In this document: piece after piece, positions 51,238 through 59,867 of the stretch | How positions within the stretch are numbered: position 1 is the first letter of the stretch | Layout: each line of letters opens with the position of its first letter | Origin: an uncultured Collinsella sp. | Lineage (GTDB): Bacteria; Actinomycetota; Coriobacteriia; Coriobacteriales; Coriobacteriaceae | Assembly: GCA_959606065.1 (NCBI GenBank) | Contig: CAUHHV010000012.1 | Coordinates: 1 to 59,965 of the forward strand | Direction: 5' to 3' | DNA: 59,965 bases | Position numbers and translations under genes: made by a program | The notes under the pieces: generated by a model | Database searches by the model: none | What the model saw: only the letters and a program-made list of their open reading frames with translations | What the model was told of the DNA's origin: nothing

Positions 51238-52516
51238 CGACGAGGCTAAGCGCGTCACCTCCATCGCCCGCGCCATCAACTGGAGCTATATGTGGCGCCG
51301 CTTGGTGAGCTACGTCTGGCTTGATCTGTTGCTGCTGCTTGTTGCGGCGGCGATCCTCGTCTATGGCTACAACCAGACGCTGCCCGATGGCGCGTTTACC
51401 GCGGGATGGATCCCCGGCGCCGCTGTTCGCAGCATGTCGCTGACCCCCGCGCGCGGCTGGGACCTGACCACGCTCACCTATACCGTCGAGCTTGCACGTA
51501 GCACCAAGACCTTCCCCCTCGCACAGGACCTCGTCACGCTATGGGCTCTCTACCTTGTCGTTGCGGGCTGGCAGGTTATCAGCGTGCTCAACATGCTCGG
51601 CGGCGCCCGCCGCGTGCGCCGCACTATGGCGCCGCTCAACGACCTGGCCCTGCGCGTTGATGAGCTCGGCCGCATGCAGCTCGCCGGCGGCAAGATGGAA
51701 ACGCTCGAGCAGGCCATCGAGCGCGCGAGCGTCGACTCGCCAAGCGTCACCACCGGCGACGCCGACTTGGCGAGCATCGAGGTCGCGCTCAACCGCCTGC
51801 TGCGTCAGATGCAAGAGGCAAAGCTGCAGCAGATGCGCTTTGTCAACGATGCAAGCCACGAGCTGCGCACACCCATCGCGGTGATTCAGGGCTACGTAAA
51901 CATGCTCGACCGCTGGGGGAAAGACGACCCGGACGTGCTAGCAGAGTCCATCGCCTCGCTCAAAGCCGAAAGCGAGCATATGCAGGAGCTCGTTGAGCAG
52001 CTGCTGTTTTTGGCACGCGGCGACGCCGGACGCACGGTCCTGCGGCGTGCGAATACCAACCTGGCCGCGCTGGTCGGCGAGGTATGCGAGGAGTCACAGA
52101 TGATCGATGCCGCGCACACGTATCGACTGGCGTACGACGCTGCGCTTGTCAGCGACCCGCGCTGCGACGCGCCCGTTGACGTGGCGCTCGTGAAGCAGGC
52201 TCTGCGCGTGATCGTGCAAAACGCCGCCAAGTATTCGGACGCGGGCACGCCCATCTCGTTTGGCGTAGCGCCGGATGCGGGCGCAGGCACGATCGACATA
52301 AGTGTTGAGGACGAGGGTATCGGCATGAACCAGGAATCCGCAGCTCACGCGTTTGAACGGTTCTACCGCGCCGACAACGCACGCGATGCCGGCGCGCAGG
52401 GCTCGGGTCTGGGGCTTGCCATTGCCAAGTGGATCGTCGATAGCCATGGTGGTGTCATTGGCGTGACCTCAGTCGAGGGCGTCGGCAGCCGCTTTACGAT
52501 TCGCCTGCCGCGGTAG
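51221..52516 (+). CDS. Sensor histidine kinase
   Basis: A 431-aa membrane kinase. Two transmembrane helices flank a short extracytoplasmic loop (first around LDLLLLLVAAAILVYGY, second near LYLVVAGWQVISVLNML). The HisKA domain carries phospho-acceptor H213 (NDASHELRTPI). The HATPase domain shows the N box (RVIVQNAAKYSDAG), G1 (VEDEGIGMN) and G2 (GSGLGLAIAKWIV). Signal unknown. The start is the ATG at 51221 inside the regulator gene (17-bp overlap). Confidence 0.92.
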   Translation: MSAARNDEAKRVTSIARAINWSYMWRRLVSYVWLDLLLLLVAAAILVYGYNQTLPDGAFTAGWIPGAAVRSMSLTPARGWDLTTLTYTVELARSTKTFPLAQDLVTLWALYLVVAGWQVISVLNMLGGARRVRRTMAPLNDLALRVDELGRMQLAGGKMETLEQAIERASVDSPSVTTGDADLASIEVALNRLLRQMQEAKLQQMRFVNDASHELRTPIAVIQGYVNMLDRWGKDDPDVLAESIASLKAESEHMQELVEQLLFLARGDAGRTVLRRANTNLAALVGEVCEESQMIDAAHTYRLAYDAALVSDPRCDAPVDVALVKQALRVIVQNAAKYSDAGTPISFGVAPDAGAGTIDISVEDEGIGMNQESAAHAFERFYRADNARDAGAQGSGLGLAIAKWIVDSHGGVIGVTSVEGVGSRFTIRLPR

Positions 52517-52531
52517 GAAGCCCCTCGGCAT

Positions 52532-52567
52532 AAAAAAGGGATAGGGCCAGGCGGCTCTATCCCTTTT
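52532..52567. terminator. Bidirectional terminator after the kinase gene
   Basis: Arms AAAAAGGGATAG (52532-52543) and CTATCCCTTTTT (52556-52567), with A and T runs on both sides. It serves the kinase gene and the convergent VOC gene. Confidence 0.88.
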
Positions 52568-52590
52568 TGCTAGCTATAGCAGCCTGTGCG

Positions 52591-52965
52591 CTACTCGCGG
52601 CACAGATGCACGGCGAAGCCGGCGAACTCGCGCTTAAAGTACACGAGCTTGGTGCCGCCGTCGGGCAGCAGCACGCGCGACTCCTCGTTGACCTCGAGCC
52701 CGCGCTCGGCAAACCACTTCTCGGCCGCATCGATGTCGTTGACGGCAAAGCCAATGTGGCCCTTGGTGCCACGACCGTTCTGCTTCATGACCTCGATCAG
52801 CGAATCGTTAAAGTACGAAACCGGGGTCTCGATGACGGGCAGGCCCATCATCGTCGAGAACAGCTCCGCGATCTCTAGGGCATCGGCCGGGTCGGTGGCG
52901 TTAATGCCCACGTGGGCGACGCGCATGCCAAAGAGCTCTACCGGGTTGGCGTTCTGCTCATTCAT
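52591..52965 (-). CDS. VOC (glyoxalase-like) family protein
   Basis: A 124-aa vicinal-oxygen-chelate protein. Shows the two beta-alpha-beta-beta-beta halves: MRVAHVGINATDPADALEIAELFSTMMGLPV and GHIGFAVNDIDAAEKWFAERGLEV, ending VYFKREFAGFAVHLCRE. Metal-site residues (H, E) are plausible but I cannot assign a substrate. It lies 11 bp after the PTS IIB gene on the same strand, so they are probably co-transcribed. Start ATG 52965. Confidence 0.82.
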   Translation of the reverse strand: MNEQNANPVELFGMRVAHVGINATDPADALEIAELFSTMMGLPVIETPVSYFNDSLIEVMKQNGRGTKGHIGFAVNDIDAAEKWFAERGLEVNEESRVLLPDGGTKLVYFKREFAGFAVHLCRE

Positions 52966-52976
52966 ACAGGCAGCGC

Positions 52977-53264
52977 CTACTGAGCCATAACGTCGAGAAC
53001 GGCCTTCTCGGCAGCGACGCGGTTCATGCCGGTCATGAAGGGCACGCCGCTCACGTACGGGCAGGTGAGGCCCTCGGGGGCAACGGTGGTGGCGATCAGC
53101 AGGTCGGCGCCCTCGTCGCAAGCGTCCTTGGCCTCAGAGATGGCGCACTGCACGATCTCATATTTGCCGGCATAACCGTTGGCGTCGAGCATGGTAGCGA
53201 CCTTCTGGGCAACGAGCGTGGAAGTAGCAGCGCCAGCACCGCAAGCCAAAACGATCTTCTTCAT
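52977..53264 (-). CDS. Orphan PTS IIB component (galactitol type)
   Basis: A 95-aa IIB phosphocarrier with the phospho-cysteine loop at VLACGAGAATSTLV (C8). The overall fold (KKIVLACGAG...) matches IIB of the galactitol family. IIA and IIC components are not next to it. Followed by the VOC gene. The substrate cannot be inferred; it could instead act in regulation. Confidence 0.82.
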   Translation of the reverse strand: MKKIVLACGAGAATSTLVAQKVATMLDANGYAGKYEIVQCAISEAKDACDEGADLLIATTVAPEGLTCPYVSGVPFMTGMNRVAAEKAVLDVMAQ

Positions 53265-53427
53265 AGGTAATGTCTCCCTTCATGGTTTACTTTAGGTAAG
53301 TGTACCGCAGCGAGCGATGGCGCTCAGCCTCGATGCGCTTTTATGCCAGTTTGCTTGCGCGCTGCGTATAATACATCTAGTACGTGTTGTCATACCGCTC
53401 GCTTTATGAGCGACTAAGGATCCTAAC

Positions 53428-54051
53428 ATGCCCGATTCCCGCACACTCTGGACCGCCGTCGTTATCATCTGCATCGGCGTGTCGGTGTTCTTTAGCGTCA
53501 AAAAACGCACTACGTTTAAACGCCTGCAGCAGTTGATGGCCGCCAAACAGTGGGCCGAGTTCGATCGTTTGCTCGACGGCAAACTCACCAGCATGCTGTA
53601 CCCACGCTACAACCGCGACTACCTGCGTCTGAACTCCTATCTGCTGCGCGAGGACCACGAGCGCGCCGGCGAGATGTTCGACCTGCTGCTGGGACTCAAC
53701 CTGCCCAAGATGCAGCGCGTCGACCTGGTGATCAAGGCCTTTAACTACTACGTTGGCCAGGAGGACCGCAAAAAGTCTAAGGAGCTGCTGCACGAGATCA
53801 AGGGCTTTGAGGGCGGTCAGGCCGAGGCGGTCGCACACGAATGCCAGCTGATGTACGACACGATGATCCTCAAGCGCCACAACGACATTCCCGAGCTGGA
53901 GCGCATGCTCAAGGATGTCGGCGACGACCCGGTCAAGCGCTGCCGCTTGGAGTACCTGCTGGCCCTGCAGTACCAGAACAAGGGCGACGAAACCAAGTTT
54001 GCCGAGTACTTGGAAAAGTCAGGCCAGCACTCGATGGCCGTCAACGCGTAA
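53428..54051 (+). CDS. Membrane-anchored TPR-like protein
   Basis: A 207-aa protein with one N-terminal transmembrane helix (LWTAVVIICIGVSVFFSV), followed by helical repeats of TPR type (WAEFDRLLDGKLTSMLYPRYNRDYLRLNSYLL, HERAGEMFDLLLGLN, CRLEYLLALQYQNKGDETKFAEYLEKS). Function unknown. A TATAAT box lies at 53367-53372, about 55 nt before the ATG. Confidence 0.75.
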   Translation: MPDSRTLWTAVVIICIGVSVFFSVKKRTTFKRLQQLMAAKQWAEFDRLLDGKLTSMLYPRYNRDYLRLNSYLLREDHERAGEMFDLLLGLNLPKMQRVDLVIKAFNYYVGQEDRKKSKELLHEIKGFEGGQAEAVAHECQLMYDTMILKRHNDIPELERMLKDVGDDPVKRCRLEYLLALQYQNKGDETKFAEYLEKSGQHSMAVNA

Positions 54052-54082
54052 CGGACGGCTTGTGCTAGACTTCTAGTCTCAC

Positions 54083-54167
54083 GGGGGCGTGGCGGAATTG
54101 GCATACGCAGGAGACTTAAAATCTCTCGCCGCAAGGATTGTGGGTTCGAGTCCCACCGCCCCTACCA
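54083..54167 (+). tRNA. tRNA-Leu (anticodon UAA)
   Basis: Acceptor arm GGGGGCG pairs with CGCCCCT (one G-T), discriminator A, and encoded CCA at the 3' end. The anticodon stem is GGAGA/TCTCT with loop CTTAAAA, so the anticodon is UAA. A class II long variable arm (CGCCGCAAGGATTG) and TTCGAGT T loop are visible. 85 nt. Confidence 0.95.
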
Positions 54168-54179
54168 TGTAGTGCTTAC

Positions 54180-54216
54180 GAGCCCGTGTCCCCCAGGGAT
54201 GCGGGCTCGTTTCTTT
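54180..54216 (+). terminator. Terminator after tRNA-Leu
   Basis: GAGCCCG and CGGGCTC arms (54180-54186 and 54202-54208) are followed by TTTCTTTT. Confidence 0.85.
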
Positions 54217-54271
54217 TAGGTGCCGTCAACTGCAGAGCAGCTCATTTGGGACAGAGCTTTTTTGACTACTT

Positions 54272-55273
54272 TTAAAGGGTGCTCAGGCTCGGGGTCCAGG
54301 CGATGGTGGGGGTCGCGCCGTCGAGAACCTCGTTGATGGTGGCGGCCATGCCGGCGAGGAGGCTGTTCTCACTTACGGTGAGCGTCTTGTAGCCGCCGGC
54401 TCGCATGAGCTCGCGAATCACCACGGCGCCGGCCAGAATCACGCCCGCGCGTTTGGGCTGTACACCCGGTAGCGCGGCGATACCCTCCACATCCAGCGCG
54501 GACATACGCTCGATGGCAGCCGAAACCTGCTCCATCGAAAGCTCGCGCAGGTGCACAAAGCTCGAATCATACGGCTCCAGCTCGTGAACGAGTGCCACGA
54601 GCGTGGTGACGGTGCCGCCCACCGCAACGAGGCGTTCGGCGCGCTCAAAGTCGCTGGGCAGGCCTTCAAAATAGGCGGCAAACTGCTCGCCTGCCCACGC
54701 GGCAGCGGCAGCAAGCTCGCCATCCGCGGGCGGCAACGCAGAGAAAAAGCGCTCCGTCACGCGACGGCAACCGATGTCCAGCGAGCGCGTTCCCTCCAGC
54801 GCAAAGACGCCGCGCTCCGGAGCGTATACGCCCGTCGCGAGTTCCGTGGACCCGCCGCCCGAATCCGCGACGATGATGCGCTCGCCGGCAAAGTCGTGCG
54901 CCACGCCAAAAAACGTCAGGCGCGCCTCGACCTCGCCCGGAATCACCTGTGGTTTGAGCCCCAACTCGCGCAGGCCGTCCAGCAGCAGCGCGGCATTGGA
55001 CGCATCGCGCGCGGCACTCGTGCACGTGGTGCAGACGCACACGGCCCCAAAGGCACGGGCCTCGTCCACAAACATGCGGCACGCAGCGAGCACACGCTCG
55101 ACAGCCGCCTCGCAGAAGCGCCCCGTCGCGTCCACGCCCTCGCCCAGGTCGGTAATCTCGGTATGCTTGGACGATTCCACAATCGCTCCGCCCTCGACCT
55201 GGGCCAACACCAGTCGCGACGACACCGTTCCCAGGTCGATCGCGGCCACCTTATAGCGTTTGCAATTTGTCAT
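54272..55273 (-). CDS. ppx: Ppx/GppA-family phosphatase (exopolyphosphatase-like)
   Basis: A 333-aa protein of the ASKHA-fold Ppx/GppA family, which hydrolyses polyphosphate or pppGpp. Signatures: VAAIDLGTVSSRLVLAQV (phosphate loop), TSAARDASNA, EARLTFFG and IVADSGGGSTELATG (second glycine-rich loop). The short length, about 300 residues shorter than E. coli Ppx, matches the N-terminal domain type without the C-terminal HD-like domain. I cannot say which activity dominates. Confidence 0.88.
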   Translation of the reverse strand: MTNCKRYKVAAIDLGTVSSRLVLAQVEGGAIVESSKHTEITDLGEGVDATGRFCEAAVERVLAACRMFVDEARAFGAVCVCTTCTSAARDASNAALLLDGLRELGLKPQVIPGEVEARLTFFGVAHDFAGERIIVADSGGGSTELATGVYAPERGVFALEGTRSLDIGCRRVTERFFSALPPADGELAAAAAWAGEQFAAYFEGLPSDFERAERLVAVGGTVTTLVALVHELEPYDSSFVHLRELSMEQVSAAIERMSALDVEGIAALPGVQPKRAGVILAGAVVIRELMRAGGYKTLTVSENSLLAGMAATINEVLDGATPTIAWTPSLSTL

Positions 55274-55293
55274 TGCGGGCTCCCCTCCGGGCG

Positions 55294-56055
55294 CTATTTG
55301 CCGTTGGACACGACCGTCTGGCCCTCGACGCCGTTAAACCCAAACAGCATGTCGAGCGCCTGGATGTACCACGGCGCGTCCTTGCCGACTTCTTCGATTT
55401 CCTTGGCCACTTCGCTGGCCTTCTTGGCGTTTGAGGACTTTTTGCTCGACGACGAGTCCGAATCGTCGTCCAAGCCTAGCACGTCAATCTTCTTCTCGCC
55501 GGGCATCACCAGGCCCAGGTCCTCGGACGCCGCGTCCTTGATACCCTCCTCCGAGAGCAGCTTGTCGACGCTTTTTTGCAGCTCATCATTGTATTGCTGG
55601 CGAATCTCGACCTGCTTGGCCAAGATGTCGCTCGAGCGTTTTGCCACGTACAGGTCGCGTACGGGAAAATACAGGCTCACGAGCGCCAGCGCCACCACGA
55701 TACCGATAAACAGCGGACGCAGAGGGCCATGCGTAAAGTCATAGATCGCCTTGACCACCGCATTGTCGTTGGCGTAGCGCATAAAGTCCGAGCCCGAAAG
55801 ATGGCTCGAAGGCCTGCTCGACCTGTCGTGCGTCTGGGCCGAGGGACGCGACGCATGTGTCGAACGTGCCGGGCGCACCGGTCCATCTGCCGAAGTATTC
55901 ACATGAGCATTGGGGCGCGAGGTACTTGTCGGGCGCTGCGTGGAGCGGTCGGCGCCGGCGTAGGCGGACCCACCGAGCTGCACCGTGCGCGCACGGCGAG
56001 GCGACGGCTCACGCGAACCGGCGGAATAGTACCTGTTGTCGTAAATCTGATCCAT
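55294..56055 (-). CDS. FtsB/DivIC-like septum formation initiator
   Basis: A 253-aa protein with a long, disordered N-terminal part (1-100, Ser/Arg/Pro-rich), then one transmembrane helix (about 122-140: PLFIGIVVALALVSLYFPVR), then a coiled coil (DILAKQVEIRQQYNDELQKSVDKLL) as in the septum-formation initiator family. A second disordered Ser/Lys-rich part precedes the end. This organisation matches DivIC/FtsB proteins of Actinobacteria. The start at ATG 56055 excludes an unsupported 42-residue extension. It lies between ppx and eno, the usual actinobacterial neighbourhood. Confidence 0.82.
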   Translation of the reverse strand: MDQIYDNRYYSAGSREPSPRRARTVQLGGSAYAGADRSTQRPTSTSRPNAHVNTSADGPVRPARSTHASRPSAQTHDRSSRPSSHLSGSDFMRYANDNAVVKAIYDFTHGPLRPLFIGIVVALALVSLYFPVRDLYVAKRSSDILAKQVEIRQQYNDELQKSVDKLLSEEGIKDAASEDLGLVMPGEKKIDVLGLDDDSDSSSSKKSSNAKKASEVAKEIEEVGKDAPWYIQALDMLFGFNGVEGQTVVSNGK

Positions 56056-56152
56056 GTGCGCCTTGTGCGGTTGAGGTTTGTTTGCGCTAAGTATTCTAGT
56101 TATAGCACGAGCGCGCGCACCACCTTCGGCAGCCTTTGCTCGACATAAAAAA

Positions 56153-56178
56153 GGCGCTGAGCCATATGGCCCAGCGCC
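56153..56178 (-). terminator. Terminator of eno
   Basis: GGCGCTGAGCCAT pairs with ATGGCCCAGCGCC (56153-56178). On the minus strand the stem is followed by a run of T from AAAAAA on the plus strand. Confidence 0.85.
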
Positions 56179-56251
56179 CAATGGTGCTCAACAGCGCCCG
56201 GCTGGAGCAAGGCGAATCCGAGTCTTCCCCGCCCCCGCGAGCTCCGCGTGC

Positions 56252-57541
56252 CTAGCGAATGTTGTAGAACGCGGCCTTGCCGGCGTAGCGCGCGCTGCCC
56301 TCGAGCTCGTCCTCGATGCGAATGAGCTGGTTGTACTTGGCGATACGGTCGCTGCGGCACGGGGCGCCCGACTTGATCTGGCCGGCATTGACGCCCACGA
56401 CCAGGTCGGCGATCGTGGAATCCTCGGTCTCGCCGGAGCGGTGGCTCACGATGCAAGCGTAACCGGCCTCCTTGGCGGTCTCGATGGCCTCGAGCGACTC
56501 GGTGAGCGTGCCGATCTGATTGACCTTGACCAGGATCGCGTTGGCGGCACCCAGCTCGATGCCCTTCTTGAGGCGCTCGGTGTTGGTGACGAACAGGTCG
56601 TCGCCCACCAGCTGCACCTTGTTGCCAATGCGGCGGGTAAGCTCAACCCAACCGTCCCAGTCCTCCTCGGCCATGCCGTCCTCGATGGAGATGATGGGAT
56701 AGGTGTCGACGAGCTTCTCCCAGTAATCAACCATCTGGGCACTCGTGTACTCCACGCCCTCGCCCTTGAGCTCGTACATGCCGGTCTCGGCGTTGTAGAA
56801 CTCGGTCGAGGCCGGGTCCATGGCGTACATGAAGTCGACGCCAGGCTTAAAGCCAGCCTTCTCGACGGCCTTGGTAATGTACTCGAACGGCTCGGCATTG
56901 GTCTTAAGGTTGGGCGCAAAGCCGCCCTCGTCGCCCACGCCGCCGCCCAGGCCGGCCTCGTGCAGCACGCCCTTGAGGGTGTGGTAGACCTCGGCGCACC
57001 AACGCAGGCCCTCGGCAAAGCTCGGGGCGCCCACCGGCATGATCATGAACTCCTGGAAGTCGACGTTATTGTCGGCATGCACGCCGCCGTTGAGGATGTT
57101 CATCATGGGCGTGGGCAGCAGATGGGCGTTGACGCCGCCCAGGTACTGGTACAGCGAAAGACCCGCCGACTCGGCAGCGGCGCGGGCGACGGCCAGCGAC
57201 ACGCCCAGGATGGCGTTGGCACCGAGCTTGGTCTTGTTGGGGGCACCGTCCGCGGCAATCAGCGCGGCATCGACGGCGCGCTGGTCGAAGGCGTCGAGGC
57301 CCACGACGGCGTTAGCGCACTCGTTATTGACGTGCTCGACGGCCTGCGAAACGCCCTTGCCCAGGTAGCGGCCCTTGTCGCCATCGCGCAGCTCGCAGGC
57401 CTCAAAGGCGCCGGTCGAAGCGCCCGAAGGCACCATCGCGCGGCCGAAGCTGCCGTCCTCGAGCACGACCTCGACCTCGACGGTGGGGTTGCCGCGGCTG
57501 TCGAGCACCTCGCGACCGTAGACATCCAAAATATCGCTCAT
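56252..57541 (-). CDS. eno: Enolase
   Basis: Converts 2-phosphoglycerate to phosphoenolpyruvate in glycolysis. The 429-aa length is standard. N-terminal motif YGREVLDSRGNPTVEVEV; active-site loop GASTGAFEACELRDGD; SIEDGMAEEDWDGW; metal residues in the VGDDLFVTN strand; and VSHRSGETEDSTIADL. GGGAGACAAC precedes the ATG. Monocistronic by its terminator; the upstream 57542-57656 stretch must hold its promoter. Confidence 0.98.
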   Translation of the reverse strand: MSDILDVYGREVLDSRGNPTVEVEVVLEDGSFGRAMVPSGASTGAFEACELRDGDKGRYLGKGVSQAVEHVNNECANAVVGLDAFDQRAVDAALIAADGAPNKTKLGANAILGVSLAVARAAAESAGLSLYQYLGGVNAHLLPTPMMNILNGGVHADNNVDFQEFMIMPVGAPSFAEGLRWCAEVYHTLKGVLHEAGLGGGVGDEGGFAPNLKTNAEPFEYITKAVEKAGFKPGVDFMYAMDPASTEFYNAETGMYELKGEGVEYTSAQMVDYWEKLVDTYPIISIEDGMAEEDWDGWVELTRRIGNKVQLVGDDLFVTNTERLKKGIELGAANAILVKVNQIGTLTESLEAIETAKEAGYACIVSHRSGETEDSTIADLVVGVNAGQIKSGAPCRSDRIAKYNQLIRIEDELEGSARYAGKAAFYNIR

Positions 57542-57690
57542 GTTGTCTCCCTCTCACTTGGAAACGGGTTGAATGCTTGGCGACACGGCTTGCACGCTAC
57601 AGTGGCGCGCAGGTTCATAAGTTAGCCTTATCGCACTTTTTGCATTATGCCCTAAGTTAGCCAAGGGATACAATCTTTTTGAAAAATAAT

Positions 57691-57723
57691 GGGGGCGATG
57701 AGAAAGTCCGCCCCGTCGCCCCC
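57691..57723 (-). terminator. Terminator of mazG
   Basis: GGGGGCGA (57691-57698) and TCGCCCCC (57716-57723) enclose a 17-nt loop. The minus strand continues into ATTATTTTT. Confidence 0.8.
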
Positions 57724-57729
57724 GCAGTC

Positions 57730-58590
57730 TTACTCCTCTGCCTTTGCGGCATCCCAGAGGTCATTGAGGCCGTGGGTCGAAAGCTCGGCCAGATCCACGT
57801 GGGCGTCGGCCGCCATCTGCTCCATCGCGCCCCAGCGGCGGCGGAACTTTGCCGTGCTGGCACGCAGGGCGCTCTCGGCGTCGATTCCCCCCTTGCGCGC
57901 AACGTTGACCAGAGCAAAGAGCAGGTCGCCAAACTCCATCTCGCGCTCGGGCGAGCCGGAAGCCTCGGCCTCAAACTCGGCACGCTCCTCAGCAACCTCG
58001 TCCCACACGTCCTGGACCGTCTCCCACTCAAAGCCCACGGCAGCCGCCTTGCGCGACACCTTCTGAGCCTGCATCAGCGCCGGCAGGTGCGTGGGCACGC
58101 CGTCGAGCAGACCCTCGGGCGCGGCCTCGCCTGCCGCCACGGCCTGGTCTTTGGCGGCCTTCTCGGCAAGCTTGACCTCGTCCCAGATCTTGAGAACCTC
58201 GTCGGAGCTCTCGGCGTCCGCATCGCCAAACACGTGTGGGTGGCGGCGGATGAGCTTGGCGTCGATATCGCGTGCCACATCGGCCAGCGAAAACTCACCG
58301 GCGTCCGCCGCAATCTGCGCATGCAGTACGACCTGCATGAGCACGTCGCCGAGTTCCTCGCGCAGATGCGTGGCATCGTCGGCCTCGATGCAGTCGAGCG
58401 CCTCGTAGGCCTCCTCGATCATGTTCTTGCCAATGCTCTGATGCGTCTGTTCGCGGTCCCACGGGCAGCCATCGGGCTGACGCAGGCGCCAGATGGTCTG
58501 CACCAGATGCTGCAGCTCGGCCGACGCGTCGACCAGCGTGGACAGATCGCGCGAGCCCTCGGCATTTTGCTGAGCCAGCTGCTCTGCCAT
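57730..58590 (-). CDS. mazG: Nucleoside triphosphate pyrophosphohydrolase MazG
   Basis: A 286-aa MazG that hydrolyses NTPs to NMP and pyrophosphate, protecting against aberrant nucleotides or lowering ppGpp. Two all-alpha MazG domains: the first has WRLRQPDGCPWDREQTHQSI and the EEAYEALDCIE...REELGDVLMQVVLHAQIA metal site (ExxE12-28ExxD type), the second EEREEFE-like EERAEFEAE with FGDLLFALVNVAR. Start ATG 58590. It ends just 2 bp before the phosphodiesterase gene upstream (operon). Confidence 0.93.
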   Translation of the reverse strand: MAEQLAQQNAEGSRDLSTLVDASAELQHLVQTIWRLRQPDGCPWDREQTHQSIGKNMIEEAYEALDCIEADDATHLREELGDVLMQVVLHAQIAADAGEFSLADVARDIDAKLIRRHPHVFGDADAESSDEVLKIWDEVKLAEKAAKDQAVAAGEAAPEGLLDGVPTHLPALMQAQKVSRKAAAVGFEWETVQDVWDEVAEERAEFEAEASGSPEREMEFGDLLFALVNVARKGGIDAESALRASTAKFRRRWGAMEQMAADAHVDLAELSTHGLNDLWDAAKAEE

Positions 58591-58592
58591 GG

Positions 58593-59141
58593 TTAATCCT
58601 CCTCCAGGATCACGTGGCGGAACGCGCCGCCCTCGTAGATGCCGTAGCTGTGTGTGCCGTCCTTGGGGATGCTCACGCTGCCGGGGTTGAAGAGCCACAG
58701 GCCCGGGTATGCCTCGCTTGCCTCGTTAACCTTGATGTGTGTGTGGCCGTAGACGAGCGCGGAGCCCTCGGGCAGCGCGGGCGCATGGTCGACGCTGTTG
58801 TGCATGCCGGCGCCAAAGACGTGGCCGTGCGTCAGGAACAGCTCGCGGCCGGTCTCGTCGAACAGCGTGGCGTAGTCGGCCATGACGGGAAAGTCGAGCA
58901 CCATCTGGTCGACTTCGGCGTCGCAGTTGCCGCGCACCGCGATGATGCGGTCGGCCAGGGCGTTGAGCAGCGGAATCACGCGTTTGGGGGCGTAGTCGCG
59001 CGGCAGGTCGTTACGCGGGCCGTGGTAGAGCAGGTCGCCCAGCAGCACAATGCGGTCGGGCTGTTCGGATTCGATGGCAGTGCAGAGGCGCTCGGCCCAG
59101 TATGCCGAGCCATGGATGTCGGAAGCGATGAGGTATTTCAT
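58593..59141 (-). CDS. yfcE: YfcE-type metallophosphodiesterase
   Basis: A 182-aa calcineurin-like phosphodiesterase. Motifs: IASDIHGSAYW (D-x-H), VLLGDLLYHGP (GD), VRGNCDAEVD (GN-C-D type of YfcE), LTHGHVFGAG and VYGHTHIKVN (GHTH). It probably hydrolyses small phosphodiesters in a two-gene operon with mazG (2-bp gap). Confidence 0.9.
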   Translation of the reverse strand: MKYLIASDIHGSAYWAERLCTAIESEQPDRIVLLGDLLYHGPRNDLPRDYAPKRVIPLLNALADRIIAVRGNCDAEVDQMVLDFPVMADYATLFDETGRELFLTHGHVFGAGMHNSVDHAPALPEGSALVYGHTHIKVNEASEAYPGLWLFNPGSVSIPKDGTHSYGIYEGGAFRHVILEED

Positions 59142-59196
59142 GGGGAGTCCTTTCGGTGGGGTTAATTGGATTGGCGCGGCGCGTCACTCGCCCGCA

Positions 59197-59682
59197 TCAC
59201 TCAAATCGCAACGCCGCGGCTTGGGCCGCTTGCATCACGCGTTGGAGCGGCACGTTGTGCTCGCGGGCAAGGCGAGCACAGTCCTCGTACTCGGGAGCCG
59301 CACGTTCACTGCCATCGGGCAGGGTCGCCACCTTAACGGATACCTCGCCCCAAGGCGTTGTCACCTGCTCGAATCGGCGCGGCAGGCAAACGCGTTCCAT
59401 CACCTGGCGACGAATGGCGTTGGTCGTGGTCTCCAAAAAGATAATCGTCTGCAGGCGCTCGATATCCTCGTGTGAGCAGATCACCTGCAACTGCCATCCG
59501 GGGCGGCCCTTTTTGCAGTAAAGCGGCAACCAATGCACCTCGCGGGCGCCGGCCTTGCGCAGGCAATCGGCAGCGTAGGCAAGCACCTCGGGCGACGCGT
59601 CATCGATGTCGCACTCCAGCTTGACGATAGTTTCGGGCGCATCGGTCTCGCGAGACAGTGGGGATGTGCTATCGCATGGCAT
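59197..59682 (-). CDS. larC: LarC C-terminal domain protein (nickel-pincer cofactor biosynthesis)
   Basis: A 161-aa protein matching only the C-terminal part of LarC, the nickel-insertion enzyme of lactate racemase cofactor synthesis: ETIVKLECDIDDASPEVLAYAADCLRKAGAREVHWLPLYCKKGRPG, LETTTNAIR, and RAAPEYEDCARLA. Many species encode LarC as two overlapping frames joined by a programmed frameshift; here the LarC1 part is not present upstream. Start ATG 59682, AAGGAG 8 nt upstream. No larA, larB or larE is in the window. Confidence 0.82.
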   Translation of the reverse strand: MPCDSTSPLSRETDAPETIVKLECDIDDASPEVLAYAADCLRKAGAREVHWLPLYCKKGRPGWQLQVICSHEDIERLQTIIFLETTTNAIRRQVMERVCLPRRFEQVTTPWGEVSVKVATLPDGSERAAPEYEDCARLAREHNVPLQRVMQAAQAAALRFE

Positions 59683-59812
59683 ACGGTCCGGCTCCTTTCC
59701 GCACGGGCTCGTTTTATTCACTCAAACGCTAGCATATCGCGAACGGTGTGGGGGCGGCGTCATGGGATGGGCGCGGCTTTCGTCCGTCGTCACCCTCGCC
59801 CTCATCCAAACA

Positions 59813-59867
59813 TGTACGTCAGCCTCCAAACATGTCATTTATTGTCGGTTTTGGAGGCTGACGTACA
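59813..59867. repeat. Long perfect inverted repeat near the window end
   Basis: Perfect 18-bp arms at 59813-59830 and 59850-59867 (core ACGTCAGCCTCCAAA and complement) with a 19-nt loop, extended outward by TCCAAACATG against CACGTTTTGGA with one indel. CCAAACATGT also occurs twice directly (59806 and 59825). Likely a dispersed palindromic element or terminator. Confidence 0.6.

Noticed and set aside
54083..54167. tRNA-Leu as the attachment site of the island
   Set aside because: The tRNA is about 4.6 kb from the island edge, no integrase is nearby, and no repeated tRNA 3' end was found.
56078..57625. Plus-strand frame of 515 codons opposite eno
   Set aside because: Enolase is certain on the minus strand and the plus frame has no signature.
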